Origin: Thermoanaerobaculia bacterium | GTDB taxonomy: Bacteria > Acidobacteriota > Thermoanaerobaculia > Multivoradales > J023 | Direction: 5' to 3' | Assembly (NCBI GenBank): GCA_028066595.1 | Contig: JALCBJ010000033.1 | Coordinates: 8,307 to 67,366 of the forward strand | Length of the DNA stretch: 59,060 bases | In this document: positions 8,444 through 16,783 of the stretch, in pieces | How positions within the stretch are numbered: the first letter of the stretch is position 1 | Layout of the letters: each line of letters starts with the position of its first letter | Program-made: the position numbers and the translations under genes | Notes under the pieces: generated by a model | Database searches by the model: none | What the model saw: the letters and a program-made list of their open reading frames with translations, nothing else | Told to the model about the DNA's origin: nothing

Positions 8444-9632
8444 GTTGCGCCTCCCCTGAATACGCCGGGTGCGACGTCACGCGCCGCAAGGCAGCCCGGA
8501 TCTCGCGCTGTGTCGCTTCGTCCGACTCTACCTCCAGCCTGCCCTCGAGGCCTCGCTGCGCTCGATTCCCCCCGATCTGGCCCAACGCCCAGGCTGCGTG
8601 CCGACGTACGACAGGCTCTTCGGCGGCAAGCGCTTCGACGAGCGGTGGGACGTATCGCGGGTCGCGCCGGTTGCCCATGGCCACTGCTGCATTCCGCTGC
8701 AGCCCCTCGAGCTTGGGACGCTTCATCGGGCTCTTGACGAAACACCGAACGTATTCCTCACGATCGAGCGCGAGCAGTCCGGCCAGATCCAACTCGCGAC
8801 GCTCCGACGGCTGCCTCAGCTGTGGGTGGCTCCCAGGCCCGGCTTTGTAGTTCCATGGACAGACCTCCTGGCAGACGTCACAGCCGAAGACCCACTCGCC
8901 GAGGTCTTCGCGCACCTCTGCCGGCAGGTCGCCTCGGTGTTCGATGGTCCAATAGCTGATGCAACGCCGCGAATCGAGGCGGTAGGGCTCGGGAAGTGCT
9001 CCGGTGGGACAGTGATCGAGACAGCGGGTGCACCGCCCACAGATGTCGGCGACGGGCTCACCGGGTTCCAACTCCAGGGTGAGGAAGATCTCGCCCAACA
9101 GAAAGTATGAGCCCCACGTCCGATCGAGGAGGTTGGTGTTCTTGCCTTGAACCCCCAGGCCGGAGCGCGCGGCCAGCTCCCGCTCCAGGACGGGTCCGGT
9201 ATCGACATAGGGCCTCGTCACAGCCCCCGGAAACGCTTCCTCGATGCGCCGACAGAGTCGTTTCAGCGCCTTTCCCATGATGTCGTGGTAGTCGCGTCCT
9301 CGGGCATAACGGGCAACGCCCGGCCACAGATCACCCGTCGCCTCGGTCTCGCCGTCCAACGGCCAATACTGGAGTGCGACGCACAGAGCGGAGCGGGCGT
9401 CCGGCAAGATGTTTCTCGGGTCCTCCCGGCGTTCGATCCGGCGACCGATCCATGCCATGGCGGCATGGTCGCCACGCTTCAGCCAATCGCGGAAAGCACC
9501 GATCTGATCTGAGGGCTCGATCGCGGCCGCCGCCGCCCGGTCGAATCCCTCTTCCAATGCCCAGCTGCGGAGCAACGCGGTCCGATCCGCCGGGGATTCC
9601 GGGCTGGATACGGTACGTTTCGCGCTGGCCAT
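8424..9632 (-). CDS. queG: epoxyqueuosine reductase
   Basis: A 402-residue cobalamin-dependent iron-sulfur enzyme that reduces epoxyqueuosine in tRNA to queuosine, the last step of the pathway. GVQGKNTNLLD and RCISYWTIEHRGDLP are family signatures. Two 4Fe-4S motifs are present: CGRCTRCLDHCP and CDVCQEVCPWN. The C-terminal 80 residues form a HEAT-like repeat (ALGQIGGNRAQRGLEGRLE). No other queuosine gene is in the window. The 3' end overlaps the start of the decapeptide-repeat gene by 20 nt. Confidence 0.95.
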   Translation of the reverse strand: MASAKRTVSSPESPADRTALLRSWALEEGFDRAAAAAIEPSDQIGAFRDWLKRGDHAAMAWIGRRIERREDPRNILPDARSALCVALQYWPLDGETEATGDLWPGVARYARGRDYHDIMGKALKRLCRRIEEAFPGAVTRPYVDTGPVLERELAARSGLGVQGKNTNLLDRTWGSYFLLGEIFLTLELEPGEPVADICGRCTRCLDHCPTGALPEPYRLDSRRCISYWTIEHRGDLPAEVREDLGEWVFGCDVCQEVCPWNYKAGPGSHPQLRQPSERRELDLAGLLALDREEYVRCFVKSPMKRPKLEGLQRNAAVAMGNRRDPRYVPPLVEALAAEEPVVRRHAAWALGQIGGNRAQRGLEGRLEVESDEATQREIRAALRRVTSHPAYSGEAQHGAESA

Positions 9633-9698
9633 ATTGGGAGTGGATCGGTGGTGGCATACTCTGCGCCGCTCGACGGCCGGAGCACCCTCGCTACGATC

Positions 9699-10448
9699 TC
9701 ATTCTTCGCTCAGGTCGCGGTCTGGATCGTCGGATTCCGCCGGATCGGCCAGCTCCTGCTGCCGACGCCGGATGGTACCCACCATCCGCTCGACGATCTC
9801 CGGCGGCTTAAGATCGGAGCTGTCGATCTCGAAATAGGACTCGTCCAGCCGCAATGGAGAGTCGGAACGCTCACTGTCGCGCCGATCGCGTTGCAGGATC
9901 TCTTTCAGCACGTCGTCCACCGACGTCCCCCGACCCGCCGCGACCAGGTCACGATGTCTGCGTTCGGCACGTACCTGCGCTCGCGCCGTGAGGAAGAACT
10001 TAAAAGGCGTCTCGGGAAAGACCACCGTCCCGATGTCGCGGCCTTCGAGAACTCCGCCGCTACGGAGCGCTGCACGTCTCTGCAGCTCCACCATGCACCG
10101 CCGAACACCCGAATGGACCGAGACCCGCGATGCAGCTTCGCTGACCTCCGGGGTGCGGATCCGCTGTCCCACAGCCTCGCCGTCCAGATAAACCTCCACC
10201 CCGCCCTCGGGGTCGGCCCGCAGCTCCAGCTCGATGGATTCCGCGATCTTCGAGACAGCTTCCCCGTCGTCGGGATCGGTATCCGTGAGGAGCGCCTTCA
10301 AGGCGACGGTGCGATACATCGCTCCGGTATCGATCATCGGTAGACGAAGCCGTTTCGCCAGCTGCTGGGCCACGGTGCTCTTGCCTACGCCTGCAGGGCC
10401 GTCGATCGCGACGATGGTGGCGTCGTTTTGAGTGTTCGATTCGCTCAC
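9699..10448 (-). CDS. cmk: cytidylate kinase
   Basis: A 249-residue nucleoside monophosphate kinase that converts CMP and dCMP to the diphosphates. The P-loop GPAGVGKST is near the N-terminus and MIDTGAMYRTVALKAL follows. EGRDIGTVVFP is the conserved central motif. The acidic C-terminal extension (ESDDPDRDLSEE) is probably unstructured. It overlaps the stop of the pseudouridine synthase by 4 nt and ends the scpA-scpB-rluB-cmk run. This order is common in bacteria and supports cotranscription. Confidence 0.95.
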   Translation of the reverse strand: MSESNTQNDATIVAIDGPAGVGKSTVAQQLAKRLRLPMIDTGAMYRTVALKALLTDTDPDDGEAVSKIAESIELELRADPEGGVEVYLDGEAVGQRIRTPEVSEAASRVSVHSGVRRCMVELQRRAALRSGGVLEGRDIGTVVFPETPFKFFLTARAQVRAERRHRDLVAAGRGTSVDDVLKEILQRDRRDSERSDSPLRLDESYFEIDSSDLKPPEIVERMVGTIRRRQQELADPAESDDPDRDLSEE

Positions 10449-11386
10449 CGTCGGCGTCCTCTCGGATTCTTGGTCTTCCCTCGTCGGGGGCCGCCGCGGG
10501 AAGACCTCGGCGTTCCTCCTCCACCCCTGCGACTCTTACCTGCGTCGCCACCCCGCTTGCGACCTGCTCCGCTTCGCTTCCCGGGTCCAGTCTCTTGCCT
10601 CGTCGCGCGGCGCCGCTTCACCTGCTCGACACTCCCTCTACCGCCCCGTGTGCTACCACGCAGGCGAGCGACCTCGTCGTCGGTCAGATGACGCCACTGA
10701 CCGAGTGGCAGATTTGGGTCGTGGAGCGGACCGATACCGACGCGGCGCAGCCGCTGCACAGGATGGCCGATGCGAAAGAACATCTCGCGGATTTGCCGCG
10801 TACGCCCCTCGCCGAGGACAACACGGAACCAGGAATTGCTCTTCGGGTCGCGGGCCCCCTCCGGGCCGCGGAAGGGCTCGATCTCTACCGGCGCTGTTCG
10901 ATGGCCTTCCAGAACGATACCTTCCCGCAGCTTGTTCAAATCCTTGGTCACCGGCGCACCCTTGACCTTGACCTCATAGGTCTTGGCGCAGCCATAACGC
11001 GGATGAGCAACCCGCTGCGCGAAGTCTCCGTCCGACGTCAAGAGAAGGAGGCCCTCGGTGTCGAAATCCAGGCGTCCGACCGGGACCAAGGCTCGATGCA
11101 GACCGACGGGGACTAGATCGAGCACCGTACGCCGGCCTTCGGGATCTCGTCGGCTCGAGATGTGGCCTGCCGGCTTGTTCAGGACGAGGTAGACGCACGG
11201 CCCTCGCAACGGCTGGATGCGCTTGTCGTCGACCTTGACCGCGTCCCACTCGAGATCCGCTTTCGTTCCCAACTCGGCCACCACGCCGTTGACCGTGATC
11301 CGCCCCTCTCGAATCCACTCCTCGACCTTGCGGCGGGAGCCGACGCCGGCCCGGGCCAACACCTTCTGCAGACGTTCACGGTTCAT
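10445..11386 (-). CDS. rluB: 23S rRNA pseudouridine synthase, RluB/RsuA family
   Basis: A 313-residue protein. Residues 1-60 are an S4 RNA-binding domain (LQKVLARAGVGSRRKVEEWI). The catalytic domain holds GRLDFDTEGLLLL with the nucleophilic aspartate, and the late GEGRTRQIREMF motif. Residues about 245-313 form a low-complexity Arg/Gly/Lys tail, as in many RluB-type proteins, likely contacting rRNA. In family terms it isomerises one uridine in the 23S rRNA peptidyl-transferase region; RluE/F-type specificity cannot be excluded. The start overlaps the scpB stop by 4 nt. Confidence 0.88.
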   Translation of the reverse strand: MNRERLQKVLARAGVGSRRKVEEWIREGRITVNGVVAELGTKADLEWDAVKVDDKRIQPLRGPCVYLVLNKPAGHISSRRDPEGRRTVLDLVPVGLHRALVPVGRLDFDTEGLLLLTSDGDFAQRVAHPRYGCAKTYEVKVKGAPVTKDLNKLREGIVLEGHRTAPVEIEPFRGPEGARDPKSNSWFRVVLGEGRTRQIREMFFRIGHPVQRLRRVGIGPLHDPNLPLGQWRHLTDDEVARLRGSTRGGRGSVEQVKRRRATRQETGPGKRSGAGRKRGGDAGKSRRGGGGTPRSSRGGPRRGKTKNPRGRRR

Positions 11387-12303
11387 GACGCCCGTTCCTC
11401 GGCCTCGGTCTGGTCACCGCCATCTCGGCGGTCGTCGGAATCTTCGCTGGATCGGTCATCGTGGGAGTGGGCGTCGGAGGGGAGATCACCTTCGGTGGCT
11501 CGATGTAGTTCAACAACTACGGGATGGTCGGTATTCTCATCGGAGGCCATTCTCGCTTCGGGAGTCGACTCCGGGTCGCCTTCGTCGGATTCCGAATCGG
11601 GCGCTTCCTCTGTTTCCTGTGCCTGCTGGCGTGCCTCCTCTTCTTCCCTTTGCCACTCTTCTTCTTGTCGCTCGGCCTCGTCCGTCGCCTCGTCGTCGCG
11701 TTCTCCTAGCTCCGCGGCCTCACGATCGGCCGCTTCTTCGGGATCTCCGGGCGAGTCTCCCAATCCTTCGCTGAGCAGTTCCTCGAACTGCTCCAGCGGC
11801 GGTAATTCCTTCAACGATCGAAGGCCGAAATGCAGGAGGAACTCTCGGGTCGTCGCGTAGAGGAAGGGCTTTCCGACGACCTCCTTGCGGCCAGCGATAC
11901 GTACCAGCCGGCGCTCGAGCAAGGTCCTCAGGACACCCTGGGAAGCCACCCCGCGCAGCTCCTGAATCTCCGGTGCCGTAACCGGCTGACGATAGGCGAC
12001 GATGGCCAGGGTCTCGAGCGCCGCCATCGATAGCTTGTTGGCGCTCGACACTTCGAAGAATCGACGCAGGTAACCGTGTAGATCGGGCCGGCTCACCAGG
12101 CGCAGCCCGCCGGCCACATCGTCGATCAGAATGCCGCTCTCTGGACGCTCCGAATAGCGCTGGACCACGGCGTCGACTGCCTGGCGAGCCTCCTCCTGCT
12201 CGGCCGTACCGAAGATGTCCGCCAGGCGTTCGCGCGACACCGGATCGTTGGCGACGAACAGCACAGCTTCGATCACGGACTCCATATCGGCACGGGTCGT
12301 CAT
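11383..12303 (-). CDS. scpB: condensin subunit ScpB with long acidic tail
   Basis: A 306-residue protein that pairs with ScpA to close the SMC ring in chromosome condensation and segregation. The winged-helix core covers about residues 1-190, with signatures AALETLAIVAYRQPVTAPEI and LRTLLERRLVRIAGRKEVVGKP. Residues about 190-306 form a highly acidic tail (repeated E, D and short EEEW/EEEEAR stretches), roughly 100 residues longer than the common ScpB. The tail is likely disordered. It overlaps scpA and the pseudouridine synthase by 4 nt each. No smc gene is in the window. Confidence 0.93.
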   Translation of the reverse strand: MTTRADMESVIEAVLFVANDPVSRERLADIFGTAEQEEARQAVDAVVQRYSERPESGILIDDVAGGLRLVSRPDLHGYLRRFFEVSSANKLSMAALETLAIVAYRQPVTAPEIQELRGVASQGVLRTLLERRLVRIAGRKEVVGKPFLYATTREFLLHFGLRSLKELPPLEQFEELLSEGLGDSPGDPEEAADREAAELGERDDEATDEAERQEEEWQREEEEARQQAQETEEAPDSESDEGDPESTPEARMASDENTDHPVVVELHRATEGDLPSDAHSHDDRSSEDSDDRRDGGDQTEAEERAS

Positions 12304-13100
12304 GCCTGGACCGCCTCCAGCTCCGCCTGCTGAACCTCTCGTTCGGTGCGGTACAGGAGCACTGCACCCTTGGCGGATTGATGGAGTCGCAGTAGTTGCA
12401 TGCGGGCCATCTCCAAGACCGCCAGGAATGCGGCGATGGCCTCACGGCGTCCCGAAAGCGAAGCCAGATCGTCGAACAGGCTGGTGGGGCGGTCGGCCGA
12501 CACGGCGGACAGCAGACGCTGAATCTGATCTCTCACCGAGAACGACTCGCCCGCCATGCGCAGCGGTTCTGGATGCTCCCGCTCGAAACGATCGAGCACA
12601 TCTCGGAACGTCTTCAGCAGATCGAATAGAGAGAGCTCCGAGAGGTCCATTTCGCGCTCGTCGTCAGCTGTGATTCGGCGCAGCTCGTCGGTTCTCCGAG
12701 GCCACATGCCCCGGCGTTGACTGTCGACCTCCGCCAGACTCTGGGCCGCCTCTTTGAGCTTGCGATACTCCAGCAAACGCTCCACCAGATCCTGTCTCGG
12801 ATCCTCGTCGATCTCCTTTCCCTCGACGGTCTTGGGCTTGGGCAGGAGCAGCTTGGATTTGAGATGGATGAGATAGGAGGCCATGTAGATGTAGTCACCC
12901 GCGATGTCGAGATCGAGGATCTCCATCAGATGCAGGTACTCGTGGAACTGGTCGCAAATCGGCGCCACCGGGATGTCGACGATCTCCACCTCGTGCAGCC
13001 GGATCAGCTCCAACAAGAGGTCGAGAGGGCCCTCGAAGATGGGTAGGCGGACGTGCCACGATTCCGGCAGAGTGCCGGTGACGGGAAGCGGGCTGGCCAT
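12300..13100 (-). CDS. scpA: condensin subunit ScpA (kleisin)
   Basis: A 266-residue kleisin that bridges the SMC heads. The N-terminus has the family signature FEGPLDLLLELIRLHEVEI. DYIYMASYLIHLKSKLLLPK follows, and a C-terminal winged-helix (FLAVLEMARMQLLRLHQ) contacts the SMC head. The ATG at 13100 places the conserved IFEGPLDLL at about residue 21; it is the first gene of the scpA-scpB-rluB-cmk run. The 182 bp upstream hold no gene but carry the short tandem duplication at 13264-13296. Confidence 0.95.
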   Translation of the reverse strand: MASPLPVTGTLPESWHVRLPIFEGPLDLLLELIRLHEVEIVDIPVAPICDQFHEYLHLMEILDLDIAGDYIYMASYLIHLKSKLLLPKPKTVEGKEIDEDPRQDLVERLLEYRKLKEAAQSLAEVDSQRRGMWPRRTDELRRITADDEREMDLSELSLFDLLKTFRDVLDRFEREHPEPLRMAGESFSVRDQIQRLLSAVSADRPTSLFDDLASLSGRREAIAAFLAVLEMARMQLLRLHQSAKGAVLLYRTEREVQQAELEAVQA

Positions 13101-13263
13101 GTCGGAACGTCAGATGGCGCGGCGGGCAGTAACGCTCCGGACCGCGCGACGACTCGATAGTTTCGCTCGATCAGTGGTGTCGGGATGCAAATGCGTTGGG
13201 GGGCGGGCTGGCAGTCCTACCGGGCTGCACCGAAGACCCCGGGACTATACACCGGCACTTGGC

Positions 13264-13296
13264 GCTATCCCTTCACGCAGTGCTATCCCTTCACGC
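13264..13296. repeat. 15-bp tandem duplication at a stop codon
   Basis: The 15-mer at 13264-13278 recurs exactly at 13282-13296, an 18-bp period. On the minus strand the copy at 13282-13296 contains the last codons and TAG stop of the PilZ-AMIN gene; the second copy repeats them just past the stop. It looks like a replication-slippage duplication with no evident function. Confidence 0.8.
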
Positions 13297-14893
13297 TGGC
13301 GATGATGCGCTGGCCTTCGACCCGGAGGCCGGTCACCTCGGCGGCGGGGTCTGCGAGATCGATGACCACATGCAGTTCGTTGCCACCGGACTTCCGATGC
13401 CAGCCCGTACGTACCTGACGCACAGCACCGATTCCCACCGGGATTCGTTCCGTGGTGAATCGATCGTTCAGACCCCGGAGGCGAATCAACTCCCGGGGTG
13501 CTCCCTCCGGCAGACGCGAATGACTGAAGCGGTCGGCGTCGACTCGGCCGTCGGTCGTGATCACGACCTCTACGGCAGGCCCAGCGACGCGCGCCGAGAT
13601 GTCTAGAACAGCACGAAACGGACCGCTGGCGCTCGGGCCCGCGACTCCGGCCGACGACGAACTCGGGGGAGTGCTCGACGTCGAAGGACGTGACTCGGAA
13701 GTGGGTCCGCGTTTTTCGGTTCGGGATCCGGAGTCGCCTCCGGACTCCGCGTTTGCCGGGTCGTCCGGGAGCTCCGCGTCGGCAGGGGGCAGGCTCGACT
13801 CCACGTCCCTGCTCGCGCCGATCTGGTCGCGTTCCGCGGCCTCGCCCGCCTCTTCGGCCACGGGATCCGATCCCAACGCTGCCTCGGCCAGCGGCGACGG
13901 CGACACTTCCTCGCCGGCACCGCGCTCGAACAGCTTGTCACCCCACAAATAGACCGAAACCGCCAAAGCCGTGACCAGCAGCGCCGCCACCGTCAGGATC
14001 GGAATGTCGCGCCGGGGCTTTGGGCGGTGCTCGAAATGGGTATCGTCTCCATAGAGTTCGGAGACCGACTCTTCGGCCGGTGGGCCCTCGTCGGCTCCGA
14101 AACCGGCGCTGGTTTCGAAGCTATCGTCCGTTTCCGAGTCCAAACCCTGCTGGAGCCATGCGCCGGTAGTCTCCGGCGTCGTCAGAACCGAGTCTGAATC
14201 CGCCACGGCTTCCGCTGGAACAGCTCGCCCGAATCCGGAGGCTCGCTCTTCGGCATCGAACAAGAGACTGCGCTGACCCTCCCCATCTGCCGACGAGGCC
14301 TCGATGCCCTCTCCGGCATCGTTCGGATCGTCTGTGTCGAGATGGTCTATGGATGGCAGAACCTCGAATGCATCGTCTTCTTCCGACTCTGCGCCCACAG
14401 GTTTCGAGATCAGTTCCACGGTCGATGCAGGAGCATGAATCGGAGGCGGCGCCTCCGGTTCCTCGGACGCGGGATCATCACCGAGCCCGGGGTGGCGGGC
14501 CGCCAGACGTTCCTTGATGTGCTGGCTGACCAGCTTGAAGATCAGCTGCCGGTCGCGTTGCTCCAGGAAGCGAAACTTGAGACCTATGCCGGCCACACGC
14601 TCCGGCCCCTGGTCTTGGGCCCGCATCCACACCACTTCCCCCAACCCCCGGATCGACATCTCTTCGCCCAGAAGGAGCTCGAAGCGCACCAGGCTGCCCA
14701 CCGGACGGCCTTCCTCGGAATGTACGAACATACCGCCGATCGATAGATCACGGCACCAGGCCTCGACGACATCGATCGCGTCGTCGAACTGCAGCCGAAC
14801 CGGTTTTCGGACTGGAGCCCGCGTGGCGCCTCGCTGGCGCGACGGCTCGTCACCCTCGAGCGGCGCGGTCTGAATATCGCTGGCCATGAACAT
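13283..14893 (-). CDS. PilZ-TM-AMIN protein, putative c-di-GMP receptor
   Basis: A 536-residue protein with an unusual layout. Residues about 25-130 are a cytoplasmic PilZ domain with both c-di-GMP-binding motifs: RKPVR (29-33) and DLSIGG (49-54). A long acidic linker follows. A single membrane segment (ILTVAALLVTALAVSVYLW) lies near residues 305-325. After a Ser/Pro/Glu-rich spacer, the last 110 residues resemble an AMIN domain, with RVDADRFSHSRL, RQVRTGWHR and LHVVIDLADP. AMIN domains target amidases and secretin complexes to peptidoglycan or the cell pole. The likely job is to pass a c-di-GMP signal to the cell wall or a pilus/secretin machine. ATG at 14893; a second ATG two codons in is equally possible. 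Confidence 0.72.
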   Translation of the reverse strand: MFMASDIQTAPLEGDEPSRQRGATRAPVRKPVRLQFDDAIDVVEAWCRDLSIGGMFVHSEEGRPVGSLVRFELLLGEEMSIRGLGEVVWMRAQDQGPERVAGIGLKFRFLEQRDRQLIFKLVSQHIKERLAARHPGLGDDPASEEPEAPPPIHAPASTVELISKPVGAESEEDDAFEVLPSIDHLDTDDPNDAGEGIEASSADGEGQRSLLFDAEERASGFGRAVPAEAVADSDSVLTTPETTGAWLQQGLDSETDDSFETSAGFGADEGPPAEESVSELYGDDTHFEHRPKPRRDIPILTVAALLVTALAVSVYLWGDKLFERGAGEEVSPSPLAEAALGSDPVAEEAGEAAERDQIGASRDVESSLPPADAELPDDPANAESGGDSGSRTEKRGPTSESRPSTSSTPPSSSSAGVAGPSASGPFRAVLDISARVAGPAVEVVITTDGRVDADRFSHSRLPEGAPRELIRLRGLNDRFTTERIPVGIGAVRQVRTGWHRKSGGNELHVVIDLADPAAEVTGLRVEGQRIIASVKG

Positions 14894-15117
14894 TCTCGAT
14901 CGCTTCCTGCGAGCGCACCTTGGGACTTCGTCGCACCAATACTGATCAATGGTACCCGAAACCGGCCGATATCGAAAGTCGCACCATGGAGAAACGTCAA
15001 CGTTGGTCGACAGTTAGCACTGATCTGCCGATCGGGCGAAGAACGTGGTGCAACGCCAAGTCGACTGCGATGTGCCAGCAGTTGGCGGATGAAGTTACCT
15101 CGGGATAGCCTGCCGGC

Positions 15118-16776
15118 ATGCGCTCCTCTGGCGTAACGACCAGCCCGCTCGCCGGTGATTCGGCCTTCTACGACAGCCTCCTTCATCGGCCGGTTCGCTC
15201 CCCTACCGCCGCGATCCGTCCGTCCGCCTCGATCATTCCCTGGCGTATCTCCGCCGAGGCGGGAGGGATCGAGGTGTGGTGGCTACGGCGTGCTCCGACC
15301 ATGCGCTTTCTCGCCGGATTCTGGGCGTTTCCCGGCGGTGGCGTGTCTCGGCGCGACGCCGAGATCCGGATCGCCGGAAATCCCCAGGGAACCTCCGAGG
15401 ACACATTCACCCGAGCGGCTCCGGAGCTTGACCGGGAGTCGATGGGTTCTCTTGGCCCGGACCTGGCGCCGGGCGTGCTCGGAGGTGCACTGCGCGAGCT
15501 CTTCGAAGAAACAGGACTGTTGCTGACCGAGCGGCCAGCACCGGCGTCCGAGAGCCGCGAGGCAAGGGTGCACCTCTTGCGCAAGGAGCTGTCGTTCGCC
15601 GAGCTGACACGACGCCATGGCCGCGCCGTGGCCTCGCGCCTGGTCTTCGCGGGACGCTGGCTGACGCCTCCCTTCGCACCGATGCGTTTCGACAACCGTT
15701 TCTTCTTGCTCGAGTGGCCTCGCGACGCACCGGATCCAGAGCCTGTGGACGATTCGGTAGAAGGATTGCGCAGCGAACACGATCTGAGTGAATGGGTCCG
15801 GCCGGAGGACGCCCTGCGCAGATGGCAGCAGACTGGCCTTTTGGCTGCACCGCCCATTCTGCACGTGATGCGGGTCTTGGCCGACGAAGGCTCACCTACT
15901 GAGCAAGCTCTTCGGCGGCTGCGCGACACCGAAGAAGCCGACCTCGGACCGATGCGCAGGATCGAGTTTCGCCCGGGTGTCGTCCTGCTCCCTCTCAGGA
16001 CGCCGACTTTGCCGCCGGCGACCCACACCAACGCATTTCTCCTCGGCAATCCGCCAGGCGCCGCGGTGCTCATCGATCCCTCGACCCCGTGGCCCGATGA
16101 GCAAGCCAAGCTGCTGAGCATGCTCGACGCCGCTCGTGAGCAGGGCTATCGCATCCGATCCATCTGGCTCAGCCACCATCATCCGGATCACGTCGGCGCC
16201 GTCGAAGCCGTATGGAAGCACCTCGACGAGCCGCTGATCTGCGCCCACGGTGCGGACTGTGCCGCGTTGGAGCGGCGCGGGATCTTGGTCGACGAGGAGT
16301 TGGTGGATGGCCAGGTCGTGCGCTTCGAAGGCCAGCCGGATCTGGAGGTCGAGGTCCTTCATACCCCGGGCCATACGCGCGGCCATCTCAGCTTTCACAT
16401 TCCCGCCGCCGATACGTTGCTGGCCTGCGACCTCACGTCGACACTCTCGACCATCGTCATCGATCCACCCGACGGCGACATGGACCACTACATCTCTTCG
16501 CTCGGCCGGCTCGCGGCGCGAGAAGCCGCCATTCTCTTTCCGTCCCACGGTCCCGGACATCCGAACCCGAGGCAGCACCTCGAGGAACTGATCGAGCATC
16601 GCCTGCAGCGCGAGGAGAAGATCTGGAAGGCCTACAGAGACGGCTTGTCGTCTCCCAGCGCCCTGGTAGGCCGGGTCTACGATGATGTACCCGTGACGCT
16701 ACACCCCGTGGCGGAGCGCCAGATCGCAGCGCACCTGATTCGGCTGCGCCGCCTCGGGCGAATTCCCAGGTACTAG
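15118..16776 (+). CDS. Nudix hydrolase - metallo-beta-lactamase fusion
   Basis: A 552-residue protein. Residues about 35-260 are a Nudix domain whose box is interrupted: GFWAFPGGGV is followed by about 40 extra residues before ALRELFEETGLLL. I recall such an insertion in the NUDT19-type CoA diphosphatases. Residues about 285-550 form a metallo-beta-lactamase hydrolase with the zinc motif SHHHPDHVGA, HTPGHTRGHLSFH, CDLTSTLS and FPSHGPGHP, resembling LACTB2-like or glyoxalase II-like enzymes. Both active sites look intact, so a two-step hydrolase on a CoA or nucleotide-linked thioester is possible (inference). It is divergent from the PilZ gene across about 225 bp and ends 7 bp from mtaB, tail to tail. 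Confidence 0.85.
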   Translation: MRSSGVTTSPLAGDSAFYDSLLHRPVRSPTAAIRPSASIIPWRISAEAGGIEVWWLRRAPTMRFLAGFWAFPGGGVSRRDAEIRIAGNPQGTSEDTFTRAAPELDRESMGSLGPDLAPGVLGGALRELFEETGLLLTERPAPASESREARVHLLRKELSFAELTRRHGRAVASRLVFAGRWLTPPFAPMRFDNRFFLLEWPRDAPDPEPVDDSVEGLRSEHDLSEWVRPEDALRRWQQTGLLAAPPILHVMRVLADEGSPTEQALRRLRDTEEADLGPMRRIEFRPGVVLLPLRTPTLPPATHTNAFLLGNPPGAAVLIDPSTPWPDEQAKLLSMLDAAREQGYRIRSIWLSHHHPDHVGAVEAVWKHLDEPLICAHGADCAALERRGILVDEELVDGQVVRFEGQPDLEVEVLHTPGHTRGHLSFHIPAADTLLACDLTSTLSTIVIDPPDGDMDHYISSLGRLAAREAAILFPSHGPGHPNPRQHLEELIEHRLQREEKIWKAYRDGLSSPSALVGRVYDDVPVTLHPVAERQIAAHLIRLRRLGRIPRY

Positions 16777-16783
16777 TCTCGTA

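Noticed and set aside
11524..11709. Hydrophobic plus-strand reading frame antisense to the scpB tail
   Set aside because: It is a by-product of the Glu/Asp-rich scpB tail read on the other strand; the scpB reading frame explains the bases.
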